6,763 nucleotides of DNA, taken from positions 1 to 6,763 of the forward strand of contig JAOUPE010000091.1 of the NCBI GenBank assembly GCA_029880025.1, read 5' to 3'. Both the position numbers and the translations under genes were made by a program. Positions 1-6,278 of this stretch are shown here, piece after piece; position 1 is the first letter of the stretch; every line of letters starts with the position of its first letter. The notes under the pieces were generated by a model. It saw nothing but the letters and a program-made list of their open reading frames with translations, was not told the origin of the DNA and ran no database searches. This DNA comes from Caldifarciminota bacterium. Its GTDB lineage: Bacteria > Hydrothermota > Tepidihabitantia > Tepidihabitantales > JAOUPE01.

Positions 1-74
1 TAGCGGGGGCTGGATTCGAACCAGCGACCTTGAGGTTATGAGCCTCACGAGCTTCCAGACTGCTCCACCCCGCA
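1..74 (-). tRNA. Initiator tRNA-Met (CAU), tRNA-fMet
   Basis: Read on the minus strand, the sequence folds into a full 74-nt cloverleaf. The acceptor stem pairs GCGGGG with CCCCGC, the D arm is GAGC/GCTC, the anticodon arm is TGAGG-CTCATAA-CCTCA with anticodon CAU, and the T arm is GCTGG-TTCGAAT-CCAGC with discriminator A. Two hallmarks separate the bacterial initiator from elongator Met and from tRNA-Ile2. The 1:72 position is an unpaired U-U, the feature recognised by Met-tRNA formyltransferase, and position 11:24 is A-U. The three anticodon-stem pairs below the loop are A29-U41, G30-C40 and G31-C39, not the usual three G-C pairs. The discriminator is the first base of the window, so whether CCA is encoded cannot be seen. 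Its role is to carry formyl-methionine to the ribosomal P site at translation start. Confidence 0.96.
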
Positions 75-84
75 ATCTACAATA

Positions 85-112
85 CTTATAACGAAAAATA
101 TCTATATGTCAA
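85..112 (-). promoter_or_regulatory. Promoter of the initiator tRNA gene
   Basis: On the minus strand a perfect -35 hexamer TTGACA (107-112) is followed after 16 bases by TATAAG (85-90), which matches the -10 consensus at five of six positions. Transcription would begin near 78, a few bases before the mature tRNA 5' end at 74. This sigma70-type arrangement close to a stable RNA gene is convincing, although the start site itself is inferred. Confidence 0.75.
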
Positions 113-159
113 GGAACAATTTCTTTGACCGCCGAGACCGCAACGCAAAGCCTGTGCCG

Positions 160-275
160 ATACACGAAGTGTCCACCGAACAACCATAGGGCAGAGGAAA
201 AAAGAATACCACGAAAGCACGAAATAATGAAAACACGAAAAGCGATTTGTAGAATAGAAGGCAAAAGCACGAAAG
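160..275. repeat. Degenerate CACGAAA octamer repeats in the tRNA-purL spacer
   Basis: The spacer between the tRNA promoter and the purL promoter (about 113-361) holds no credible gene. Its central part contains four head-to-tail 8-base units at 210-241 (CACGAAAG, CACGAAAT, AATGAAAA, CACGAAAA). A further CACGAAAG lies at 268-275, and a related CACGAAG at 163-169 sits inside the small inverted repeat ACAC-GAA-GTGT (162-172). The minus strand reads as long aromatic-rich open frames here, but these follow from the repeated TTTCGTG text and have no start or coding context of their own. I regard this as decayed non-coding repeat DNA. Similar CACGAAA-rich spacers are familiar to me from environmental genomes, but I cannot confirm that here. 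Confidence 0.6.
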
Positions 276-361
276 GCTTGAAGGAAGAATAAAAACAGCG
301 AGAACACAGGAGGCTTCGAAATATGTGGTAAAATGATTTTCCAAGGTTGCAATTTCTTTGC

Positions 362-390
362 TTGACTTCAGATAAATCAATAATTATGCT
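362..390 (+). promoter_or_regulatory. Promoter of purL, placed for leaderless transcription
   Basis: TTGACT (362-367, five of six consensus bases) is followed after exactly 17 bases by TATGCT (385-390, four of six, including the key TA and final T). Six bases separate the end of the -10 from the ATG at 397, so the expected +1 falls on or next to the start codon. There is no Shine-Dalgarno: the bases before ATG read TAAGCCG. Confidence 0.55.
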
Positions 391-396
391 AAGCCG

Positions 397-3273
397 ATGT
401 CAAAAAAACTAAATCGAGAATTACTATCATGGCGAATTGAAATTAAAAAGGAAACTCCTGACCCGGAAGCTCAGGCATTGATGCATGATATCCTGGATTT
501 AGGAATCAAAAGCATTAAAAGCGTGGAAATCATCCGCATCTACTTTATACAAGGATTAAAAAGGCTAAACGATGTAAGAAAGATTACAGAAGAACTCCTC
601 GGTGACCCGGTGACCGAATCATGCCGAATTGGTCGGTTCCGGTCACAACGAAAAAAGGAGATTGAAATTATCTTTAATCCCGGTGTGATGGACCCATCAG
701 CCGAAAATATCATTGGCGCATTAGCGGCAATGGGATTTCTTAATTGCCAGGTCAAAACTGGCAAACGTTTTCTTTTCCCTTGCCGGGCTAAACAAGAAGA
801 TATTGAAAAAGTTACTAACAGCCTTCTTTACAACCCTTTGATTCAACACCCAGCCCAAAAAGGAGAGAAGATATTCATTAAACCTGCGCCATTCCAATTT
901 TCAATTAATGAATTACCGATTATTGGCAAAAGCGATGAAGAATTGATAGAAATCTCCCGAACTAGACAACTTGCTTTGAATCTAAAAGAGATGCATACCT
1001 TGAAAGATTACTATACTCGTTTAGGCAGAAATCCGACTGATATCGAGTTAGAAACTTTTGCCCAGACCTGGTCCGAGCACTGCAAGCATAAAACCTTTAC
1101 CGGTAATATTATTTATAATGGCAGAAAAATTGAAAATCTTTTAAAGTCGACAATATTTCGGGTGACCAAAGAACTCAATCACCCGATTTGCCTTTCGGTG
1201 TTTAAAGACAATTCAGGAGTGATTGAATTTGATTCAAAGTATGCAGTAACTTTTAAGGTTGAGACGCATAATCACCCTTCGGCTTTAGAACCTTATGGCG
1301 GTGCGGCAACCGGTATCGGTGGGGTAATTAGGGATTGTCTTGGTACCGGCTTAGGTGCTAAACCGATTCTAAATACCGATGTTTTCTGTTTTGCCGCGCC
1401 CGATTTTGCTCAGGAGAAAATACCAAAAGGAATTCTTGCGCCAAGAAGAGTTTTGAAAGGAGTGGTGAGCGGAGTCCGGGATTATGGTAATCGCATGGGT
1501 ATTCCAACTGCCAATGGCGCAATCTATTTTCATGACAAGTTTTTAGGCAACCCGCTGGTATACTGCGGCACGGTTGGGATTATGCCTAAAGATAAGATTG
1601 AGAAAAAAATTGAACCAGGTGATTTAATTGTTCTAATCGGCGGTAGGACTGGTCGGGACGGTATCCATGGGGTAACCTTTGCCTCATTAGAATTGACTGA
1701 ACAATCAGAAAAAATTTCATCGACCTCAGTCCAAATCGGAAACCCAATCGAAGAGAAGAAAGTTACCGATGTGATACTTGAGGCAAGGGACCAAAATTTA
1801 TTCAATGCGATTACCGATTGCGGTGGGGGAGGGCTTTCCAGTGCAGTCGGTGAACTGGCAAGTTCTTGTGGTGCCCAGGTCCAATTAGAAAAAGTGCCTT
1901 TAAAATATCCAGGACTATCTTATACCGAAATCTGGATTTCCGAAGCCCAGGAACGAATGATTCTTTTCGTGCCCAAAGAAAAGTTAAAAGCCTTTCTTGG
2001 TCTGTGTAAAGACCATGATGTTGAAGCGACCGTGATTGGATTTCTCACCAACGATAAAAAGTTAAATCTTCGGTATCAGGGCAAAACGGTCGGGAAAATC
2101 GACTTAGAGTTTCTCCATCATGGCTGGCCCAAGATTGAGAAAAAAGCGACCTGGTCAAAACCAGCCAACCCCGAACCAGAAATTCCTTTGCCTAAAGATT
2201 TGACCAAGACTTTATTAAAATTATTGAGTTCGATTAATATTGCGAGTAAGGAATGGGTGATAAGACAATACGACCATGAAGTCCAGGCAAGAACTTCAGT
2301 CAAACCACTTTTAGGCTCGAAAAATGAAGGACCGTCTGATGCCTGCGTCCTGCAGCCAATTCGTAATGACGAGCGCGGCATTGTTGTATCATGTGGGATT
2401 AATCCCAGGTACGGATTGATTGACCCCTATTGGATGGCAGCATCGGTCATTGATGAAGCGCTCAGAAACCTGGTTGCGGTTGGTGGTGATATTACTAAAA
2501 CCGCATTGCTCGATAATTTCTGCTGGGCTAACCCGGACCGACCCGAAGTTTTAGGTGGTTTGGTTAGAGCATCTGAAGCCAGTTACGAAATTGCCAAAGA
2601 ATACGGCACGCCCTTCATCTCAGGTAAAGACAGCCTTTATAACGAATTCACCAAAGATGATGGGACGATAATCCCGGTTCCGCCAACACTCCTCATCTCA
2701 GCGATTGGCGTCATCGATGATATCGAAAAGACAGTAACCATGGACTTGAAGCAGACTGATTCTTTAATCTACCTTTTAGGTTTGACCTATGAAGAGCTGG
2801 GCGGCTCTGAATATTATGCATTATACGATTATCTGGGTAATGATTTGCCAAAGGTTGACCCAAAAATTGGAAAAGAACTGATGAAACGATTACAGAGCGT
2901 AATTAAAAAAGGATTGGTCAATGCAGTCCATGATTTATCCGAAGGAGGCTTGGGTGTGGCAATTGCCGAGATGGCATTTGCTGGTGGCATCGGAGTTGAA
3001 ATTGATTTATCATCGGTATGTTTAGGAAAAACAAATCTACGTAATGATTATATACTATTCTCCGAATCGAACACCCGATTTTTGTGCGAAGTGAGCCGAA
3101 CCAAGAAACGTGAATTTGAGAAGATGTTTGATGGTCTGCCGTTTTCTCCAATTGGTAAAACTATTTCAGGCAATCGATTGAAAATATTTGATAAGAATGG
3201 CAGAAAAATCATTGATGCCGAACTCGATTTGCTGAAGAAGACCTGGAAAACGGCTTTGACTAAGAAATTATAA
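397..3273 (+). CDS. purL: Phosphoribosylformylglycinamidine (FGAM) synthase, PurS-like domains fused to PurL
   Basis: This cytoplasmic enzyme of the fourth step of purine synthesis converts FGAR, ATP and glutamine-derived ammonia into FGAM. The 958-residue protein opens with two PurS-like segments (about 11-78 and 87-152; the second has GVMDPSAENI, an LG-type turn and LLYNPLIQ). A linker follows, then the two-fold AIRS-related synthase core. Core motifs are WSEHCKHKTF (225-234, catalytic His228), KVETHNHPS (287-295; Mg ligand Glu289, proton-accepting His291), IRD (311-313, Mg ligand Asp313), DCGGGG (474-479), ISEAQERM (514-521), YDHEVQ (625-630), SGKDSLYNEF (742-751) and VHDLSEGGLGVAIAEM (844-859). 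Residue roles are by analogy to Thermotoga PurL. It is longer than stand-alone PurL (about 600-750) but shorter than the roughly 1300-residue large PurL, because the C-terminal glutaminase domain is absent. A separate PurQ must supply ammonia; none is in the window. The start at 397 fits the promoter and leaves the N-terminal domain whole. The stop overlaps the next start. Confidence 0.96.
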   Translation: MSKKLNRELLSWRIEIKKETPDPEAQALMHDILDLGIKSIKSVEIIRIYFIQGLKRLNDVRKITEELLGDPVTESCRIGRFRSQRKKEIEIIFNPGVMDPSAENIIGALAAMGFLNCQVKTGKRFLFPCRAKQEDIEKVTNSLLYNPLIQHPAQKGEKIFIKPAPFQFSINELPIIGKSDEELIEISRTRQLALNLKEMHTLKDYYTRLGRNPTDIELETFAQTWSEHCKHKTFTGNIIYNGRKIENLLKSTIFRVTKELNHPICLSVFKDNSGVIEFDSKYAVTFKVETHNHPSALEPYGGAATGIGGVIRDCLGTGLGAKPILNTDVFCFAAPDFAQEKIPKGILAPRRVLKGVVSGVRDYGNRMGIPTANGAIYFHDKFLGNPLVYCGTVGIMPKDKIEKKIEPGDLIVLIGGRTGRDGIHGVTFASLELTEQSEKISSTSVQIGNPIEEKKVTDVILEARDQNLFNAITDCGGGGLSSAVGELASSCGAQVQLEKVPLKYPGLSYTEIWISEAQERMILFVPKEKLKAFLGLCKDHDVEATVIGFLTNDKKLNLRYQGKTVGKIDLEFLHHGWPKIEKKATWSKPANPEPEIPLPKDLTKTLLKLLSSINIASKEWVIRQYDHEVQARTSVKPLLGSKNEGPSDACVLQPIRNDERGIVVSCGINPRYGLIDPYWMAASVIDEALRNLVAVGGDITKTALLDNFCWANPDRPEVLGGLVRASEASYEIAKEYGTPFISGKDSLYNEFTKDDGTIIPVPPTLLISAIGVIDDIEKTVTMDLKQTDSLIYLLGLTYEELGGSEYYALYDYLGNDLPKVDPKIGKELMKRLQSVIKKGLVNAVHDLSEGGLGVAIAEMAFAGGIGVEIDLSSVCLGKTNLRNDYILFSESNTRFLCEVSRTKKREFEKMFDGLPFSPIGKTISGNRLKIFDKNGRKIIDAELDLLKKTWKTALTKKL

Positions 3274-3653
3274 TGCAGATAACCAGAAAATCGAAAAAGC
3301 CAAAACTATTATCCGAACTTCTCCCGGAAGTTTTGGATGAACTGAAATTATCAGAGAAAATAATTGAACAAAAAGCGATTCTATTATGGCATCGAGCGGT
3401 CGGCAGTGAAATAAAAAAACATACCAGACCGTACAGCATAGAAAATGGTGTGCTGGTTGTTCTGGTCGACAATTCGGCTTGGATGAGTGAACTTGCTTTT
3501 CTGAAAAATGAAATCATAAATAAATTGAATACAATTATTAGTTCACCTCATATGGAAACGGTATCAAAAGAAAATATAAAGAAAGAACCAGCGGAAATTG
3601 AAATAAAACAAATCGTAAAAGATATCAGATTCCGTTTGATGAGCCGCCCGTAA
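3273..3653 (+). CDS. dciA: DUF721 / DciA-family protein (putative replicative helicase loader)
   Basis: This is a 126-residue soluble basic protein of the DUF721 family. The family signature is visible: an N-terminal helix with LLSELLPEVLDEL (12-24), LLWHRAVGSEIKKHTRP (37-53), the strand ENGVLVVLVDNSAWMSEL (57-74), the INKLN helix (82-86) and a short C-terminal strand, IVKDIRFRL. DciA proteins of this family interact with the replicative helicase DnaB and help load it in bacteria that lack DnaC or DnaI; that role is transferred from the family. The start ATG shares its A with the purL TAA (TAATG), and the only upstream purine run is the weak AAGAAA, so translation by coupling or re-initiation after purL is likely. 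gyrB follows 181 bases later. A DUF721 gene just upstream of gyrB is also found in actinobacteria, which supports the call. The symbol is by family, not by near identity. Confidence 0.82.
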   Translation: MQITRKSKKPKLLSELLPEVLDELKLSEKIIEQKAILLWHRAVGSEIKKHTRPYSIENGVLVVLVDNSAWMSELAFLKNEIINKLNTIISSPHMETVSKENIKKEPAEIEIKQIVKDIRFRLMSRP

Positions 3654-3720
3654 CAAAAATCACAAGAGCACAAGTCATAAGTTTTAAGTAAATCCAAACC
3701 AAAATATTTAGCCGAGCAAT

Positions 3721-3748
3721 TTGACAAAACAATTCCAGGGTATATTTT
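3721..3748 (+). promoter_or_regulatory. Possible distal gyrB promoter
   Basis: A perfect TTGACA (3721-3726) is followed after 16 bases by TATTTT (3743-3748, four of six); an overlapping TATATT at 3741 would have a spacer of only 14. If used, it would give gyrB a leader of about 80 bases containing the TTAGGT hexamers. An 8-bp inverted repeat CAAAATAT (3700-3707) / ATATTTTG (3742-3749) brackets it and could be an operator. The region is AT-rich, so chance matches are likely. Confidence 0.35.
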
Positions 3749-3771
3749 GTAAGCGATTGTAAAATCAGCAC

Positions 3772-3789
3772 TTAGGTTTAGGTATAGGT
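3772..3789. repeat. Three tandem hexamers TTAGGT-TTAGGT-ATAGGT
   Basis: Two exact and one near-exact 6-base unit stand head to tail ten bases upstream of the proximal gyrB promoter. They may be a short slippage product or a binding site for a regulator of gyrB supercoiling control. Nothing in the sequence decides between these. Confidence 0.5.
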
Positions 3790-3800
3790 AAATTTTGGAC

Positions 3801-3828
3801 TTGATTTTATTGTATTTATTGTTATTAT
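3801..3828 (+). promoter_or_regulatory. Proximal gyrB promoter, placed for leaderless transcription
   Basis: TTGATT (3801-3806, four of six) is followed after 16 bases by TATTAT (3823-3828, five of six). The -10 ends six bases before the ATG at 3835, the same distance as at purL, so the transcript should start at or beside the start codon. The AGGG at 3830-3833 lies only one base from the ATG, too close to work as a Shine-Dalgarno. Confidence 0.55.
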
Positions 3829-3834
3829 TAGGGC

Positions 3835-5727
3835 ATGCCTGAGAAATATGATGCTGAAACAATACATGTTTTGAAGGGGTTAGAAGCAGTTCGAAGACGT
3901 CCAGCGATGTATATCGGTGATATCAGTGTTCGGGGACTGCATCATCTTATTTATGAAGTTGTTGACAATTCGGTAGATGAAGCTTTAGCCGGGTATTGTG
4001 ACCATATTATTGTAACCATCTTGGAAGATGACTTGGCATCGGTCGAAGACAATGGTCGCGGGATTCCGGTTGATACTCATCCGGTTGAGAAGAAGCCGGC
4101 GGTTGAAGTTGTATTAACCATGCTTCATGCCGGAGCAAAATTTGAGGACAAGGTCTATCGAATTTCTGGTGGCTTGCATGGTGTTGGCGTATCAGTGGTC
4201 AATGCCCTCTCTGAATTTATGGAAGCCGAGGTTTATCGAGATGGAAAGATTTACCATCAACGCTACGAACGCGGCGAAACCGTAAGTAAACTAAGTGCAA
4301 AAGGAAAAACTAAAAAGTCCGGAACCAAAATTACTTTCAAACCGGATAAGAAAATCTTTAAGAAAATCGAATTTAAATTTGAAAATGTGAGCAGCCGACT
4401 CCGGGAACTGGCTTATCTAAATCGAAACCTGAAGATTGATTTGATTGACGAGCGTTCGGATAAAAAGGAAACCTACCAATTTCCAGGTGGGATTCTTGAT
4501 TTTCTCGGTTATTTAGACAAAGGGCGTAACCGGCTTCACAAACCAATTTTCATTGAAGATAAAAGAAATGGGGTAGAGGTCGAGGTCGCCCTTCAATATA
4601 ATGACAGTTTCTTAGAAAATATTTTCTCCTTTGTTAACACCATTAACACTCATGAAGGAGGAACCCATCTTTCCGGATTCAAATCAGCCCTGACCCGGAC
4701 GATTAATGATTATGCAAAAAAGGCGCAATCGCTAAAAGATATTTCAGAACTTATGGGTGATGATAGCCGGGAGGGTTTGACCGCAGTGGTTTCAATAAAA
4801 ATTAAAGACCCGCAATTTGAAGGTCAGACCAAGACCAAATTGGGAAATAGTGAAGCAAAAGGAATCGTCGAATCGATTGTTAGCGAAAAACTGAACGCTT
4901 ATCTGGAAGAGAATCCATCAGTGGCGAATAAGATTATTGCCAAAGTAATTGCGGCGGCAAAGTCGCGAGAAGCAGCAAAAAAGGCAAGAGAATTAGCCCG
5001 TCGTCGTTCCTTATTAGAATCGGATACTTTACCTGGGAAATTAGCTGATTGTTCTTCTGAAAATCCGGCTGAATGCGAGCTCTATATTGTCGAGGGTGAT
5101 TCGGCGGGTGGTTCGGCTAAACAAGGAAGGGACCGCAGGTTTCAGGCGATTCTGCCGTTAAGAGGTAAAATCCTTAATGTCGAGAAATCATCTTTGAATA
5201 AAATTTTGGCAAATATCGAAATTAGAACTATCATATCGGCAATCGGTGCCGGAATCAGCGAAGATGATTTTAATCCAGAGAAGGCAAGATACCGTAAAAT
5301 CATCATAATGTCGGATGCGGATGTTGATGGCTCGCATATCCGGACTTTGCTTCTCACTTTTTTCTATCGTTTTATGCAGCCATTGATTGAATCTGGTTAT
5401 ATCTGTATTGCTCAACCTCCATTATATAAGGTGAAGGTCGGTAAGACCGAAACCTATCTTTATTCGGATGAAGAATTAGAAAAGATTCTTAAGAAACATA
5501 AGACCGACAAAGTCGATGTTCAGCGATATAAAGGCTTGGGCGAGATGAATCCAGACCAGCTCTGGGAAACGACAATGAATCCGGAGAAGAGGATTCTGAA
5601 ACGAGTAACCTTAGAAGATGCGGCTGAAGCGGATAGGTTATTCTCGATATTAATGGGTGATGCGGTCGAGCCGAGACGTGAATTCATCGAGAGCAACGCC
5701 AAATATGTAGAAAATCTCGATATTTAA
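3835..5727 (+). CDS. gyrB: DNA gyrase subunit B
   Basis: This is the ATPase subunit of type IIA topoisomerase, which with GyrA introduces negative supercoils. At 630 residues it has the common length for GyrB lacking the large E. coli-type C-terminal insertion. The GHKL ATPase domain (about 1-215) shows EVVDNSVDEA (41-50; general base Glu41, Mg-binding Asn45), DNGRGIP (72-78), the lid Lys102 in HAGAKF, and GGLHGVGVSVVNALS (112-126). The transducer domain carries QTKTKLGN (331-338, with the QTK loop contacting ATP). The TOPRIM domain has EGDSAGGSAKQGRDR (420-434) with Glu420, and DADVDGSH (494-501) with Asp494 and Asp496 as metal ligands. It closes with QRYKGLGEMN (563-572) and QLWETTMNPEKR. 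AKQGRDRRFQAILPLRGKILNVEK is split over 428-451 and is typical of GyrB, not ParE. All key residues are present, and there is no frame break. No gyrA is visible downstream. Confidence 0.96.
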   Translation: MPEKYDAETIHVLKGLEAVRRRPAMYIGDISVRGLHHLIYEVVDNSVDEALAGYCDHIIVTILEDDLASVEDNGRGIPVDTHPVEKKPAVEVVLTMLHAGAKFEDKVYRISGGLHGVGVSVVNALSEFMEAEVYRDGKIYHQRYERGETVSKLSAKGKTKKSGTKITFKPDKKIFKKIEFKFENVSSRLRELAYLNRNLKIDLIDERSDKKETYQFPGGILDFLGYLDKGRNRLHKPIFIEDKRNGVEVEVALQYNDSFLENIFSFVNTINTHEGGTHLSGFKSALTRTINDYAKKAQSLKDISELMGDDSREGLTAVVSIKIKDPQFEGQTKTKLGNSEAKGIVESIVSEKLNAYLEENPSVANKIIAKVIAAAKSREAAKKARELARRRSLLESDTLPGKLADCSSENPAECELYIVEGDSAGGSAKQGRDRRFQAILPLRGKILNVEKSSLNKILANIEIRTIISAIGAGISEDDFNPEKARYRKIIIMSDADVDGSHIRTLLLTFFYRFMQPLIESGYICIAQPPLYKVKVGKTETYLYSDEELEKILKKHKTDKVDVQRYKGLGEMNPDQLWETTMNPEKRILKRVTLEDAAEADRLFSILMGDAVEPRREFIESNAKYVENLDI

Positions 5728-5943
5728 TAAAAGTAAGGTTATTGAATTTTATGAGAGGCTACGAATTTTCCCATCTCGCCCTTCTATCCCATTTCACCCA
5801 TTACAATGAAAAGAAGAAAAAAACCTGCTAACTTCATCGAATGCTTATAAGTAATCCAGAATAAGGGCAATGAGATAGGTCTTCAAACTTGACAATTGAG
5901 ATAACACCGATTGAAATTCCCAAAAAATCACCGATTTAAAATT
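5728..5943. other. Gene-free 3' flank of gyrB
   Basis: I see no gene and no strong terminator immediately after gyrB. The stretch has a pyrimidine-rich patch with two related 12-mers, CCCATCTCGCCC (5770-5781) and CCCATTTCACCC (5788-5799, ten of twelve identical). A purine run of AAGAAGAAAAAAA type lies at about 5810-5822. A TTGACA at 5889-5894 is followed after 17 bases by TGAAAT (5912-5917). That pair could be a weak plus-strand promoter for the folded element that follows, but the -10 lacks the most conserved A. Confidence 0.4.
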
Positions 5944-6020
5944 GGAGTGCCGGGCCCTGTACTCCGCTCTATTCCATTACCGAGGGCAAGCCTCGACGCT
6001 AGGAGAAGTGGAGGTACAGG
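5944..6020 (+). other. Foldable element with two mutually exclusive hairpins
   Basis: GGAGTGC (5944-5950) can pair with GTACTCC (5959-5965) around an 8-base loop. The same second arm, within CCTGTACTCC (5956-5965), can instead pair with GGAGGTACAGG (6010-6020) with one bulged G. That alternative closes a longer stem that also has an imperfect middle helix (5967-5975 with 6002-6008) and a tip CGAGG-GCAAG-CCTCG (5981-5995). A further weak hairpin, CGAAA...TTTCG (6022-6049), follows. This could be a small structured RNA, an attenuator-like switch, or the remnant of a palindromic mobile repeat. No coding frame explains it. It does not match SRP RNA, tmRNA, 6S or RNase P motifs that I know. Confidence 0.4.
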
Positions 6021-6074
6021 TCGAAAATTCCTTCTGAGAGAAAATTTCGCTAAAATCACCATATAGAAAACTGC

Positions 6075-6278
6075 CCAGTAACCTACTCCCTACGCTACCC
6101 CACAGGCTAACTCCCAGCCAACAACCTAACCCACCTCTTAGCCAATCCCCTATGCTACCTTCTAACCTACCCCTTATGCTACCCTTTAGCCTACTCCCAG
6201 ACCTACAGCCTATGCTACACCATAAGCTGCCGACTGGGCTAGCCCGGGGGCTACCCCCTATGCCGCTCCCTATACCGT
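6075..6278 (+). repeat. Seventeen-unit 12-base tandem array, diverged but without indels
   Basis: Cut every 12 bases from 6075, the sequence gives 17 consecutive units aligned to a loose consensus CCCCTATGCTAC, for example 6147-6158 CCCCTATGCTAC, 6171-6182 CCCTTATGCTAC and 6207-6218 AGCCTATGCTAC. Most units end in CTAC or a one- or two-base variant. Units differ by several substitutions, yet none gains or loses a base. One plus-strand frame is open from 6038 to 6286 (83 codons, stop TAG at 6287-6289) and reads leucine at nearly every fourth residue within the array. It lacks an ATG before 6152 and has no ribosome binding site. I therefore call it a minisatellite-like repeat, with a coding origin possible. 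The strongly C-rich plus strand contrasts with the AT-rich flanks. Confidence 0.85.

Noticed and set aside
1..74. Elongator tRNA-Met or tRNA-Ile2 with a CAU anticodon
   Set aside because: The unpaired 1:72 position and A11-U24 are initiator traits; elongators have a paired first position and the opposite 11:24 type.
86..380. Two long minus-strand open frames (88-92 codons) in the tRNA-purL spacer
   Set aside because: They are rich in Phe, Val and Leu because they read through the repeated CACGAAA text, overlap each other in different frames, and run across the purL promoter. No family features are visible.
3772..3789. Telomere-like or replication-origin repeat
   Set aside because: Three hexamers are too few, no DnaA boxes were found around them, and the position just ahead of the gyrB promoter is better explained as slippage or a regulatory site.
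3548..3862. Minus-strand frame of 104 codons across the dciA end, the spacer and the gyrB start
   Set aside because: It is antisense to two recognised genes and covers the gyrB promoter region. The composition looks like reversed AT-rich DNA, with no recognisable motif.
3835..5727. ParE (topoisomerase IV subunit) instead of GyrB
   Set aside because: The AKQGRDRRFQAILPLRGK and QLWETTMNPEKR stretches and the DUF721 neighbour fit GyrB.
5944..6020. SRP (4.5S) RNA, tmRNA or a tRNA-like gene
   Set aside because: The conserved SRP tip, the tmRNA ends and a complete T arm or cloverleaf are absent on both strands. Only generic hairpins can be supported.
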